Assembly: GCF_009801115.1 (NCBI RefSeq)
Contig: NZ_VTOL01000006.1
Span: forward strand, 186,001-250,000
DNA length: 64,000 nt
Origin: Dyadobacter sp. 3J3
GTDB lineage: Bacteria > Bacteroidota > Bacteroidia > Cytophagales > Spirosomataceae
Direction of reading: 5' to 3'
Each line of letters opens with the position of its first letter. Position 1 is the first letter of the stretch. Below are positions 51,679-60,545 of the stretch, piece after piece. The notes beneath the pieces were generated by a model. That model was not told where the DNA came from. It saw only the letters and a program-made list of their open reading frames with translations, and did not search any database. Made by a program: the position numbers and the translations under genes.

Positions 51679-51884
51679 TAATAATGGACGTCAATAACGT
51701 GGCAACAAATTACCTATCATCATAACCTTTTTACGTGATAAAATCATTACTTTTGTCTCATTCTAATGTCTTTGTAAAATATCGAAACCAATAGAAGTTA
51801 GTCAATAGACTTCTTCAAATCCAGTGTTTTTCAATCCGAAAATCACGGAAAAAGTTTTGTGTTAAATATTTTACTAAAAGAGAA

Positions 51885-52550
51885 ATGAATCAAAACATAA
51901 AAATAGCCGTTCTTGGCGGCGGTGGGAAAACAGGGAAATATCTTGTAGATCACCTAATTGAAAAAGGATATAGCTTAAAAATCCTTTTAAGGAATCTTCC
52001 CAATTCCGAAGATACTTCTGAGCAGTTTCTATTATATTTTGCCAATCCTCTTGTTGAAATAGTCATAGGTGATGCCGTGAATTTTGAAGATATTCGTGTA
52101 CTACTTGCTGATTGTCAGGTTATAATAAGTACTATTGGGCAGAGGCCCGGTGAGCCAATGGTGGCCAGCATGGCCACTGAGAATATTCTGAAAGCAATGA
52201 AAGATTACAAAATCAAACGTTACATTCTGGTTGCTGGTATCAATATTGATACCCCTTTTGACAAAAAAAGTGAGCAAACAAAAGCGGCAACCAATTGGAT
52301 GAAAAACACTTTTCCGGCCATTCATGAAGATAGGGTAAAGGCGTATGATTGTTTGACAAAAAGTGATGTCGACTGGACTTTGGTACGACTACCAATAATT
52401 GAATATACCGATCAAAGTTTTCCTGTGGAAACAAGTACTGAGGATTGTTTGGGTACTAAAATTAGTACAAAAGATATCGCTCTTTTTCTGGAAGCTCAGA
52501 TTTCTGATAAAACTTATTTAAGGACAGCTCCATTTTTGTATAACATATAA
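51885..52550 (+). CDS. NAD(P)-binding SDR-like (NmrA/YwnB-type) protein
   Basis: A 221-residue atypical short-chain dehydrogenase-like protein with the motif AVLGGGGKTGKYLVDHL near residues 8-24 (GGxGxxG type). The sequences VIISTIGQRPGEP, RYILVAGINID and DVDWTLVRLPII follow the NAD(P)-binding atypical SDR pattern of YwnB/flavin-reductase-like proteins. The enzyme reaction is unknown. There is no signal peptide. It stands alone between the repeat region and a strong terminator at 52563. Confidence 0.85.
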   Translation: MNQNIKIAVLGGGGKTGKYLVDHLIEKGYSLKILLRNLPNSEDTSEQFLLYFANPLVEIVIGDAVNFEDIRVLLADCQVIISTIGQRPGEPMVASMATENILKAMKDYKIKRYILVAGINIDTPFDKKSEQTKAATNWMKNTFPAIHEDRVKAYDCLTKSDVDWTLVRLPIIEYTDQSFPVETSTEDCLGTKISTKDIALFLEAQISDKTYLRTAPFLYNI

Positions 52551-52562
52551 CCATTAATAGTT

Positions 52563-52602
52563 AAAACGGGATTGTTTTGAGGCACTAAAACAATCCCGTT
52601 TT
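52563..52602 (+). terminator. Intrinsic terminator
   Basis: A 16-bp perfect stem (AAAACGGGATTGTTTT with AAAACAATCCCGTTTT) with an 8-base loop and T-run, 12 bp after the SDR-like gene. Confidence 0.9.
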
Positions 52603-52645
52603 TTTAATATAAGAAGTACTTGTTGTATTTATTGGAGCTGGAACT

Positions 52646-52674
52646 TGACTTGGTTCAAAAAAATATATCTTTGA
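52646..52674 (+). promoter_or_regulatory. Bacteroidota promoter of the metal-efflux operon
   Basis: TTG (52646-52648), 18 bp, then perfect TAnnTTTG (TATCTTTG, 52667-52674). The predicted start is near 52681, 28 bp before the TTG start codon at 52709. Confidence 0.6.
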
Positions 52675-52708
52675 AGATTCGTAAGACAAGTATAATCTTA
52701 TCATTACC

Positions 52709-53119
52709 TTGATACGTATTTTCGCCTGTTTATTAAGTTTTCACATTTTGCTCGGCAGCTTTCTACCTTCGATGGAGTGCTGGGAGGAATTGAGCCGCCT
52801 TCCGCAGCTTATGAAACATTTTGAAAAACACAAACAGGAAAGCCAGGGTCAGATTTCGTTTTGGGGTTTTATGCAAATGCATTATGCAACGGCCTCTCAA
52901 CATGCACAAAATGCCCCTGATTCGGAAAAAAACCAGCATGAGACGCTTCCTTCGTTAAGCGGACATTCGCTTCATTCTTATGTGATTACCCACTTCCATT
53001 TTATTGCCTTTTCGGAACCTTTGGTTACTGAATTCCAGGAGAAAGATGCGTTTTGGTGGAATAATCTTTATTCATTTCAGCACCATTCTTCTCTATTAAA
53101 TCCGCCAAACTTCGGCTGA
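52709..53119 (+). CDS. Small exported protein upstream of a metal RND pump
   Basis: A 136-residue protein with signal peptide (IFACLLSFHILLGSFLPSMEC), then a helical segment (ELSRLPQLMKHFEKHKQESQ) and a His-rich stretch (HSLHSYVITHFHFI, FQHHSSLLNP). I know similar small proteins as common first genes of CusA-type operons in Bacteroidota; their role, perhaps metal binding in the periplasm, is not established. The start is TTG: the first in-frame ATG (codon 22) would remove the signal peptide. A canonical promoter lies 35 bp upstream. Confidence 0.7.
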   Translation: MIRIFACLLSFHILLGSFLPSMECWEELSRLPQLMKHFEKHKQESQGQISFWGFMQMHYATASQHAQNAPDSEKNQHETLPSLSGHSLHSYVITHFHFIAFSEPLVTEFQEKDAFWWNNLYSFQHHSSLLNPPNFG

Positions 53120-53244
53120 TCAAACTTCCTTTCCTGTATTTCTGATTTTTTATTTTACTGAGTAATGACGGTCAACGACTGCCACTGAAACCAGCTTTAT
53201 TAAGTTGTTAAAATAATTGATATCTCAGAATATGATTCAGTTAT

Positions 53245-53364
53245 ATGACTAATATTCAAGATCTTAAATTGTCAAAATCACTTCGTTTAAAGCCAGTTTT
53301 CGTTGCTATTTCCGTATTGTCACAATCAGTGATTAATGCCAATTTTTTATGTTTGACTCAATAA
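53245..53364 (+). CDS. Possible 39-residue leader peptide overlapping the RND pump start
   Basis: A short frame from ATG 53245 to TAA 53362-53364, which overlaps the first 16 bases of the RND gene in another frame. The product is basic then hydrophobic (KSLRLKPVFVAISVLSQSV), like a signal peptide. It sits in a 229-bp gap without another gene. Overlap of stop and start would allow translational coupling. It may equally be chance. Confidence 0.3.
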   Translation: MTNIQDLKLSKSLRLKPVFVAISVLSQSVINANFLCLTQ

Positions 53365-56300
53365 TCCGTTTTAGTATACGGAACAAATTGATCGTGGGCC
53401 TCCTGGTTTTGGGCCTGATCAGTTGGGGGATTTACGCACTTTCAAAACTTCCGATCGATGCCGTCCCCGATATTACCACCAATCAGGTTGTCGTTTTGAC
53501 ACAAACGCCTGCACTTGCTGCACAGGAAGTGGAACAATATATCACAGCACCCATCGAACTCAGCCTTACCAACGTCCAGGGTGTGGAGGAAATTCGTTCT
53601 GTTTCAAGACTGGGCTTGTCTGTGATAACCGTTGTTTTTGATGATAAAATGGATATTCTGAAAGCCAGGCAACTTGTGGGAGAGCAAATTTCTCTCGCCG
53701 CTCAGGATATTCCCAAGGAATTTGGTTCGCCTTATCTGGCTCCGATCACGACCGGACTTGGTGAAATTTATCAATATACACTTGTCCCGCAACCTGGTTA
53801 CGAAAACCGCTACGATCTTTCCGAGCTCCGTACCATGCAGGACTGGATTGTAAAACGACAACTGACCGGAATTCCGGGTGTCGTTGAGGTCAGCAGTTTT
53901 GGAGGTTATGTTAAAGAGTATGAGGTTAGTATCAATCCGGAAAAGCTTCGTGCAGCGGGCGTTACCATTGGCGATGTATTTACAGCGGTTGAAAAAAATA
54001 ATAGTAATACAGGCGGAAGTTATCTTGAAAAAGATAGCCAGTCTTACTTTATTCGGGGGGAAGGTACGGTAAAAAGTTTGGATGATATTGGCAATATTGT
54101 CATTAAAAGCATCAATGGTGTTCCCCTAAAAGTCAGTAATGTAGCGACTGTCCAATTTGGCCACGCGGTGCGTTATGGTGCTATGACGCGTGACGGAAAA
54201 AGTGAGGCGGTTGGTGCTGTGGTACTTATGCTAAAAGGTGCCGATGCTGACCGGACCGTAAAAGCAATCAAGGAACGGATGGCGCGGATACAGAAATCTT
54301 TGCCGGAAGGGGTCAGAATCGAATCTTTTATTGACAGGGCAAAACTAATTGACAAAGCGATCAAAACCGTTCGGAACAACCTTTTGGAAGGTGGATTGAT
54401 TGTTGTTTTCGTCCTGGTTTTATTGCTGGGCAGTCTCAGGGCTGGTTTGATTGTCGCTTCGGTGATTCCGCTTTCTATGCTTTTTACGTTTGGGATGATG
54501 CATACTTTTGGTGTTTCGGCTAATTTAATGAGTCTGGGAGCAATTGATTTTGGGCTTTTGGTGGATGGTTCTGTAATTGTTGTGGAAGGTGTAATGCATT
54601 ATTTACAAACGCATTTCAAAACGGGCGACAAACTTTCGCAGCGGCAAATGGATGATACTGTTCAGGTTAATGCTTCCAAAATTCTTACGTCCGCCGTTTT
54701 TGGACAAGTCATTATCCTCATTGTTTATCTTCCAATTCTCTCACTTTCGGGTATTGAAGGGAAAATGTTCCAGCCGATGGCGCTGGCGGTAAGTTTCGCG
54801 ATTTTGGGTGCTCTGATTCTTTCATTCACCTATGTTCCTATGGCTTCGTCCTTATTTCTTTCTTCAAAAATCAACAATGAAAAGAATTTCTCGGATCGTC
54901 TGGTCAACAAATTATATCGTTTTTACCAGCCGTTAATTCAGGGCGCATTGTCTTACCGCAAAGCAATCGTGGGGGCTTCGCTGGCTTTATTGGTAGGAAG
55001 TGTCGTGCTTTTTGGAGCTTTGGGAGGTGAATTTATTCCGCAGCTCGATGAAGGTGATATTGCCATTGATTTGCGCATGCCAACGGGAACTTCGCTAACG
55101 GAAACCATTCAGGCATCTCTAAAAGCAGAACGGGCACTATTAAAAAACTTCCCTGAAATCCGTCAGATTGTAGGCCGTATCGGTGCATCCGAAGTGCCAA
55201 CGGATCCAATGCCGGTTGAAATGACGGATCAGATGATCAATCTGAAAGATCGTTCGGAATGGACTTCGGCACATAGCCGCGAGGAACTTTCTGAGAAAAT
55301 GAATAAGGTTTTGCAGCGGGAAGTACCGGGTGTGATGGCAGAATTTACCCAGCCGATTCAGATGCGTTCCAACGAAATGATTACCGGAGCCCGTTCGGAT
55401 GTGGTAGTAAAAATTTATGGTGATGATCTGAACAAACTGTTCGAACATGCCAATGATTGTGCTGCATTAATTCAGCCAATCGCGGGTGTTGCCAGTTGTC
55501 GGGTTGAACCCATTGTTGGTTTGCCTCAAATTAAAGCATCCTATCACCGGGATCGTCTGGCTCAATATGGTCTCGATGTTTCGTCCATAAATCAACTTAT
55601 CAAAACTTCTTTTGCTGGTGAAACTGCCGGTGTTGTTTTTGAAGGTGAGCGTCGGTTTGATCTCGTTATTCGTCTGGATACATTGCATCGCACAGATCTG
55701 AAAGATATCAGGAATTTGTACGTTACGGTTCCAAACGGCGGCTCGGTTCCATTAGGCGAACTTGCTGATATCACGTATGAAGAAGCGCCGGCGCAGATTT
55801 CCCGTGATAATACAAAACGTAGAATAACGATCGGAATAAATGTTTTAAACCGTGATGTTGAAAGTGTTGTAAATGATATCAGGGCAAAAATTGAAAAAGG
55901 AGTAGTACTGACTCCTGGATACTATTATTCTTACGGTGGACAATTTGAAAATTTGCAACAGGCGCGTCAGAGACTTTCAATTGCGGTCCCTATTTCACTT
56001 CTTCTGATTTTTGTACTGCTCTATTTTACCTTCAAAAGATTGACCGAGGCGCTGATTATTTTCACAGCTGTTCCGCTTTCTGCCATCGGCGGAATCTGGG
56101 CTTTGTGGGTTCGGGATATGCCTTTTAGTATTTCGGCAGGTGTGGGGTTTATAGCACTTTTCGGGGTAGCGGTTTTAAATGGAATTGTACTGATCAGTTA
56201 TTTTGATCAGCTTGAAAAAGAAGGAACTGGCTCTCTGCGTGAACGGATTATTGCCGGAGTTAAAGCTCGTTTTCGTCCGGTTATTATGACAGCCGGTGTG

Positions 56301-57683
56301 GCTTCGTTAGGATTTTTACCGATGGCATTATCAACTTCGGCAGGAGCGGAGGTGCAGCGTCCATTGGCAACGGTGGTTATTGGCGGTTTGATTACGGCAA
56401 CTTTGCTGACATTAATAGTACTGCCTGTTTTGTACAGTTTGGTAAAAGAAAGGGTTGAAAAAAAGAAAAAACTCAGTCCCGCTATTATAACAGGAATGCT
56501 GGCAGTTTGTCTGTTTTTTATTCCAAAAACAACAGAGGCTCAGCGAATTATTTCTATGGATCAGGCGGTTCGGGAAGCGACGAGTCAAAACTTGTTAGTG
56601 AAATCCGGAGAGTTGGTAATAAATCGGCAGCAGGCTTTGGTGGGTGCTTCTTTTAATCCTGCAAAAACGGATGTGGACGTTCAATATGGACAAACGCAGG
56701 CCAGAAATAATGATTATACGGCCACGGCCATTCAATCATTTGCACCAATCAGTGTTTACAAAACGCAGAAAAAACTTGCAGAAGCGAATGTGCAAAGTGC
56801 ACGGTATCAATTAGACTCGGACAAATGGCGTTTGGGTAATGAAGTCAGGCGAGCCTATTATCAGCTTGTTTACGATCAGAAATTATTAAACTTCCTCACA
56901 GAACAAAGCGAGCTTTACCGACAGTCGGCACGGGCAGCCGATGTTCGTTTCAAAACAGGTGAAACAAACCGTCTTGAACAGGTTACCGCCGAAAGTAGAT
57001 ATCAGAATCTTTTACAACGGATGAGAAGTTCTCAGCGGGAGCAGCAAATTCATTATGCCTCACTTCGTCTTTTACTTCACACAAAAGATAGTATCCGAAT
57101 TGATTCCGGGACTGTGTTTAAGAAAATTTCAAGTCGTTTGACTGCGCCAGACCTCAATCCGGATCTGAATCCTTTCCTTAACATATTGCAGCAAAATATC
57201 ACAAACAGCCAGTTGCAAACGCGTTTGGAACAACGAAATACTTTGCCCGACTGGCGTGTTGGTGTTATCAATCAGTCTATTACAAAGGTTAACAATTACA
57301 ATGTTGTGCATGCCGGATTGTCTTTTCACATTTTCACAAAAGCACAAAAAGCAAAAATTCAATCGGCAAAAATTCAGGAACAGGTAAACGAAACACAGCT
57401 CGCCGCTGCGAAAGAACAGCTCAATACAGAACTGGATGTAATGGAAACGCGTCAGCGAAATCTTGCAGCAACCTTGAAATATTATGAAGAGCATGCACTT
57501 CCGCAGGCTGATCTTATCAGGCAGACAGCCTTGTCTACTTTTAGAGGTGGGGAAATCGGATATCTCGAATTTTTTGCGGCTATTCAGCAAGCATATCAAT
57601 TACAGGAAGAATATCTGATCAATGTGCTGGATTACGATTTTAACCTGATAAGAATTGAGGAGATAACCGGAGAAGAAAAGTAA
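53349..57683 (+). CDS. CusA/CzcA-type RND metal efflux pump fused to TolC-like outer-membrane domain
   Basis: A 1444-residue fusion. Residues 1 to about 1035 are a heavy-metal RND transporter: IRNKLIVGLLVLGLISWGIYAL helix 1, PDITTNQVVVLT, and proton-relay Asp400 and Asp406 in IDFGLLVDGSVIVVEG. Residues about 1045-1444 are an outer-membrane-factor domain with long coiled helices (QAVREATSQNLLVKSGELVI, QVNETQLAAAKEQLNTELDV). Between them lies a basic stretch and signal-peptide-like helix (KKKKLSPAIITGMLAVCLFF, ending near KTTEAQ). The usual CusA is about 1040 residues, so the C-terminal gene was fused. It exports Cu(I)/Ag(I) or Zn/Co/Cd-type ions; the metal cannot be fixed by eye. A CusB-type adaptor follows after 60 bp. 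Confidence 0.93.
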   Translation: MFDSIIRFSIRNKLIVGLLVLGLISWGIYALSKLPIDAVPDITTNQVVVLTQTPALAAQEVEQYITAPIELSLTNVQGVEEIRSVSRLGLSVITVVFDDKMDILKARQLVGEQISLAAQDIPKEFGSPYLAPITTGLGEIYQYTLVPQPGYENRYDLSELRTMQDWIVKRQLTGIPGVVEVSSFGGYVKEYEVSINPEKLRAAGVTIGDVFTAVEKNNSNTGGSYLEKDSQSYFIRGEGTVKSLDDIGNIVIKSINGVPLKVSNVATVQFGHAVRYGAMTRDGKSEAVGAVVLMLKGADADRTVKAIKERMARIQKSLPEGVRIESFIDRAKLIDKAIKTVRNNLLEGGLIVVFVLVLLLGSLRAGLIVASVIPLSMLFTFGMMHTFGVSANLMSLGAIDFGLLVDGSVIVVEGVMHYLQTHFKTGDKLSQRQMDDTVQVNASKILTSAVFGQVIILIVYLPILSLSGIEGKMFQPMALAVSFAILGALILSFTYVPMASSLFLSSKINNEKNFSDRLVNKLYRFYQPLIQGALSYRKAIVGASLALLVGSVVLFGALGGEFIPQLDEGDIAIDLRMPTGTSLTETIQASLKAERALLKNFPEIRQIVGRIGASEVPTDPMPVEMTDQMINLKDRSEWTSAHSREELSEKMNKVLQREVPGVMAEFTQPIQMRSNEMITGARSDVVVKIYGDDLNKLFEHANDCAALIQPIAGVASCRVEPIVGLPQIKASYHRDRLAQYGLDVSSINQLIKTSFAGETAGVVFEGERRFDLVIRLDTLHRTDLKDIRNLYVTVPNGGSVPLGELADITYEEAPAQISRDNTKRRITIGINVLNRDVESVVNDIRAKIEKGVVLTPGYYYSYGGQFENLQQARQRLSIAVPISLLLIFVLLYFTFKRLTEALIIFTAVPLSAIGGIWALWVRDMPFSISAGVGFIALFGVAVLNGIVLISYFDQLEKEGTGSLRERIIAGVKARFRPVIMTAGVASLGFLPMALSTSAGAEVQRPLATVVIGGLITATLLTLIVLPVLYSLVKERVEKKKKLSPAIITGMLAVCLFFIPKTTEAQRIISMDQAVREATSQNLLVKSGELVINRQQALVGASFNPAKTDVDVQYGQTQARNNDYTATAIQSFAPISVYKTQKKLAEANVQSARYQLDSDKWRLGNEVRRAYYQLVYDQKLLNFLTEQSELYRQSARAADVRFKTGETNRLEQVTAESRYQNLLQRMRSSQREQQIHYASLRLLLHTKDSIRIDSGTVFKKISSRLTAPDLNPDLNPFLNILQQNITNSQLQTRLEQRNTLPDWRVGVINQSITKVNNYNVVHAGLSFHIFTKAQKAKIQSAKIQEQVNETQLAAAKEQLNTELDVMETRQRNLAATLKYYEEHALPQADLIRQTALSTFRGGEIGYLEFFAAIQQAYQLQEEYLINVLDYDFNLIRIEEITGEEK

Positions 57684-57743
57684 TTAGAAATCATATAAAA
57701 TATTGCTGGTCCATAAATAAACCACAGTTATTCACTTGTTGAA

Positions 57744-58940
57744 ATGAGTACATTAAAAAATATTACCCGTAAAGGACTTCTTTATACTGGATTAATTTCT
57801 TCTATCTGTTTTGCAGGAATTTCCTGTGAAACAAAAACAGAAGAAGCAGAAGTTGATAAAAAGAAAACAGTGGTTGATACTTCTCAAATTGACCAGATTA
57901 CCTTAACCCAACAGCAATATTCGTCGATCGGAATCCAGCTTGGGCAGGTGAAAAATGAAACGGTTAGTGATGAAGTGAAGGCAAACGGAATTGTTGAACT
58001 TCCTCCTGAAAACCAGGCTACGCTAAGTTTACCGGTAAGCGGAAAAATTAGTTATATGAAAGGAATTCCCGGTCAGGCCGTTCATAAAGGTGAGCTTTTG
58101 GCAACACTTGAAAGTTTTGAATTCATTCAGTTACAACAGGATTATCTTCAAAATGCAAGTCAGCTTATTTATCAGGAAAAAGAACTGGAACGTCAGCGCA
58201 CGTTAAGTACGGAAAATGTTGGTGCAAGAAAGAATTTTGAACTGGCACAAGCCAATCAGCGCTCCACCAAAGCCTTGTTGCAATCGCTGGAAGCAAAATT
58301 GAAAATTCTGGGTCTGTCGATTACAACGCTGAATACAAAAGGAATAACACCGTCTGTAAGGGTGGTTTCTTCTGTGAATGGGTATATCACTGCCGCAGAT
58401 GTAAATCTGGGAAAAGAAGTGGCAGCAGGACAACCGATTTTTGAAGTTGTGGACAAAACGGATATGCATATTTCACTGACCGTTTTTGAGCAGGATGCGT
58501 CGAAAATGAAGAAGGATCAGGTCGTTATGGTGCAATTTAATGACGGCTCTAAGCCTGTGCAGGCCCACGTGATCATGGTTGGGAAAGTTTTGGAAGGAGA
58601 GACTAGAACATTGAATGTTCATGCGCATATCAATGACAGGGTACAGGAAGCAAAGCTTGTTCCCGGCGCTTATATAAATGCCAAAATACAGACAGGCAAT
58701 CGTCCTGCCATCATGGTTCCGGCCGCTTCGATTGTGAGAAAAGGTGCGACCGGTTTTATTTATATTAAAGAAAAATCAAAAGATTTCCGTCGTATTCCGG
58801 TTCAAATTGGCACCGGGGCGAAAGAGGATCTGGTAGAAATTATTATTGATAAAAATCTTGACGGACAACAACTGGTCGTAAAAGGAGCATATCTGATCGA
58901 TGCGGAATTTGCTAAAAGGAGTGAGCCTGTGGCGGAATAG
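57744..58940 (+). CDS. RND efflux periplasmic adaptor lipoprotein (CusB/CzcB type)
   Basis: A 398-residue membrane-fusion protein that bridges the inner-membrane pump and the outer-membrane channel. A lipobox (FAGISC, Cys near residue 28) anchors it. The barrel-sandwich part includes VKANGIVELPPENQATLSLP and GKISYMKGIPGQAVHKGELL, the helical hairpin QLQQDYLQNASQLIYQEKEL, and the beta domain VPAASIVRKGATGFIYI. It is the downstream partner of the fused RND gene (60 bp gap) in one operon with the small protein at 52709. Confidence 0.92.
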   Translation: MSTLKNITRKGLLYTGLISSICFAGISCETKTEEAEVDKKKTVVDTSQIDQITLTQQQYSSIGIQLGQVKNETVSDEVKANGIVELPPENQATLSLPVSGKISYMKGIPGQAVHKGELLATLESFEFIQLQQDYLQNASQLIYQEKELERQRTLSTENVGARKNFELAQANQRSTKALLQSLEAKLKILGLSITTLNTKGITPSVRVVSSVNGYITAADVNLGKEVAAGQPIFEVVDKTDMHISLTVFEQDASKMKKDQVVMVQFNDGSKPVQAHVIMVGKVLEGETRTLNVHAHINDRVQEAKLVPGAYINAKIQTGNRPAIMVPAASIVRKGATGFIYIKEKSKDFRRIPVQIGTGAKEDLVEIIIDKNLDGQQLVVKGAYLIDAEFAKRSEPVAE

Positions 58941-58964
58941 TAAACATAAATGAAGAATTTATTT

Positions 58965-59378
58965 TTATAAATTTTCCGGTAATAGGTTTGCTGCTGGCTC
59001 CAGAAGATCCCATAAATTACCGTAAAGATCTTCAAATACGGCTACTTTGCCATAGGGTTCCTGGATTGGTTCGCGCACAAAATTTATTCCATTATCGAGC
59101 ATTAACTTATAGTCACGTTCTAAATTATCGGTGTATAAAAATAGAAACACGCGGCCTCCTGTCTGATTACCAACTCTTGAAGACTGGCACTCATCATTTG
59201 CTTTGGCAAGCAAAAGACGACATTCTTTGGAGCCTCTGGGGCCAACCAGAACCCAGCGTTTTGTATCACTTAGGATAGTATCTTCAATAAGATCAAAATT
59301 TAATTTTTGTGTATAAAATTGAATGGCTTCGTCATAATCCTGCACCACAAGTGCGATATGTGCTATGTACTGATTCAT
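58965..59378 (-). CDS. VOC-family (glyoxalase-like) protein
   Basis: A 137-residue vicinal-oxygen-chelate protein with one module pair: IAHIALVVQDYDEAIQFYTQ with its metal-type His near residue 7, RWVLVGP, GRVFLFLYTDNLERDY, and KVAVFEDLYGNLWDLLEP with its Glu near the end. Such proteins bind small molecules (glyoxalase, fosfomycin or bleomycin resistance, dioxygenase). The specific substrate cannot be told. It is convergent with the adaptor gene, 24 bp away. Confidence 0.85.
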   Translation of the reverse strand: MNQYIAHIALVVQDYDEAIQFYTQKLNFDLIEDTILSDTKRWVLVGPRGSKECRLLLAKANDECQSSRVGNQTGGRVFLFLYTDNLERDYKLMLDNGINFVREPIQEPYGKVAVFEDLYGNLWDLLEPAANLLPENL

Positions 59379-59785
59379 AAAATTTGGGTTTTGAATTCGC
59401 CTTTTTAGTTGTCAGAGCAAGCGAATGTTTGTTTAGGTATGGTGATCAAATAAATTGGGGTGACCAAATAAATAAATTAAAAGCCATGATAAGGGCAAGG
59501 CTTCCAGTGAGCCTCCTTTTTCTGGCAAGTAACTAAATTTTCATCAAAAGGTAATCTCCGCCGTAAGCGGGATATTTTTAGTTTATGATAATCAGTATCC
59601 AGGCCGAAAAAAGCTCCCGGGAGAGTTTTTAGTTATTCATAATTAAAAGTTTTTTCGAAAATTTGCACACCTCTGATATAATCAAGATACTTGGTTCGTT
59701 GTAGAGCTTTTTTATAATTTTTGTTAAAACAAAAAAACCTCCCCACAAAATGGAAAGGTTAAAGCCAGAAAATGATGATATCAGC
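59379..59785. other. Intergenic region, 407 bp, mostly featureless
   Basis: No convincing gene. It carries the upstream region of the VOC gene on its left. Near its right end (59737-59760) a weak hairpin (AACCTCCCC with GGAAAGGTT) next to an A-run would read as a terminator for the DoxX-like gene on the minus strand. I see no repeat or RNA gene. Confidence 0.5.
59737..59760 (-). terminator. Weak terminator of the DoxX-like gene
   Basis: Arms with G-U pairs (AACCTTTCC / GGGGAGGTT on the minus strand) followed by a T-run of seven, 26 bp after the DoxX-like stop. Confidence 0.45.
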
Positions 59786-60334
59786 CTACACCATTTTTAA
59801 ACTTTTATAAACATTCGGTACTCTTCTACCAAGTGTGCTTCGCATAGTTTGCGGCTTGGCAACAATTTTAGCGCCCGTCCAGGTCGATGCAATGACCATA
59901 CCCGCAGCGATCAAAATGATATCCTTAATGATGTATTGGGCGGCCAACGTCGGTGCGTGCATAGGTCCCGGAAATAATTCGGCAGGATAAATAAGTAGTG
60001 GTGACATCGCTCCAAGCATTTGTACTGCCAGCAACCAAACGCCGACGCGCAGGAACATTCCTGTAAGAAAACATAATCCGATCACGCATTCCAAAGAGGC
60101 TACGAAGATCATCGCATGATGCCCGGCGAAAATCCCCAGAGTTAATACTGATGTTGTGCGTGTGGCGAGCGATTCAATCGGACTTACGCCAGTAAAAAAT
60201 TTAAGAACACCGAAACCTATGAAGACCAGGCCCATAGAAATTCGGAGTAATAAAATGCTATTATTTACCAGCCATCGGTTGATACTGGTGTCAAGTTTGT
60301 CGAAGCGGTCAAATAAGTTTAGCAGGTTTTTCAT
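59786..60334 (-). CDS. DoxX-like membrane protein
   Basis: A 182-residue protein with four predicted membrane helices (LLLRISMGLVFIGFGVLKFF, MIFVASLECVIGLCFLTGMF, VGVWLLAVQMLGAM, YIIKDIILIAAGMVIA). The pattern fits the DoxX/DUF417 (YkgB) group, in which members take part in quinone or sulphur redox chemistry, with roles often unknown. A DoxX-like protein (MhqP) belongs to the B. subtilis quinone response, but here the gene lies 9 kb from the island and has no dyad that I can see upstream. Confidence 0.8.
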   Translation of the reverse strand: MKNLLNLFDRFDKLDTSINRWLVNNSILLLRISMGLVFIGFGVLKFFTGVSPIESLATRTTSVLTLGIFAGHHAMIFVASLECVIGLCFLTGMFLRVGVWLLAVQMLGAMSPLLIYPAELFPGPMHAPTLAAQYIIKDIILIAAGMVIASTWTGAKIVAKPQTMRSTLGRRVPNVYKSLKMV

Positions 60335-60461
60335 AGGTATCCAATCGTTCGTTGATGATATCCCATCTACGTTCGAAGCGGTGTAATAGATTTCTGCAAT
60401 AAAAGGATTTAGATTTCCCGGTTTGGGAATATCAGTTTTCCGATATCAAAATACTTAAAAT

Positions 60462-60508
60462 AAATAATGCTGCATCGGGCCGTGATTCGGATAGATGCAG
60501 CATTATTT
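60462..60508 (-). terminator. Strong intrinsic terminator of the TonB receptor gene
   Basis: A 15-bp perfect stem (AAATAATGCTGCATC with GATGCAGCATTATTT) 38 bp after the stop at 60546. Confidence 0.85.
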
Positions 60509-60545
60509 ATTTGAGTTTAACAAAAAATCTTTCAGGTTTTTAGTC

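Larger units (their letters stand above)
51190..51884. other. Long intergenic region with palindromic repeats
   Basis: Almost 700 bp without a convincing gene. The left third is A/T-rich and featureless to me. The centre (51481-51679) holds two REP-like palindromes and two GGTGCAGAGCACC hairpins. The right third, up to the ATG at 51885, has a possible -7 element TACTTTTG (51748-51755) without a matching TTG. No tRNA-like or insertion-sequence pattern was seen. Confidence 0.6.

Noticed and set aside
51481..51680. CRISPR array
   Set aside because: Repeats are palindromic, few, unequal in spacing and with no similar-length spacers or cas genes nearby.
52646..52659. TTGACTTGGTTCAA as a fourth FNR-like dyad
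   Set aside because: It matches 12 of 14 positions, but a perfect TATCTTTG lies only 7 bases further at normal -33/-7 spacing, so it is an ordinary promoter. The flank and spacing of the three modules are absent.
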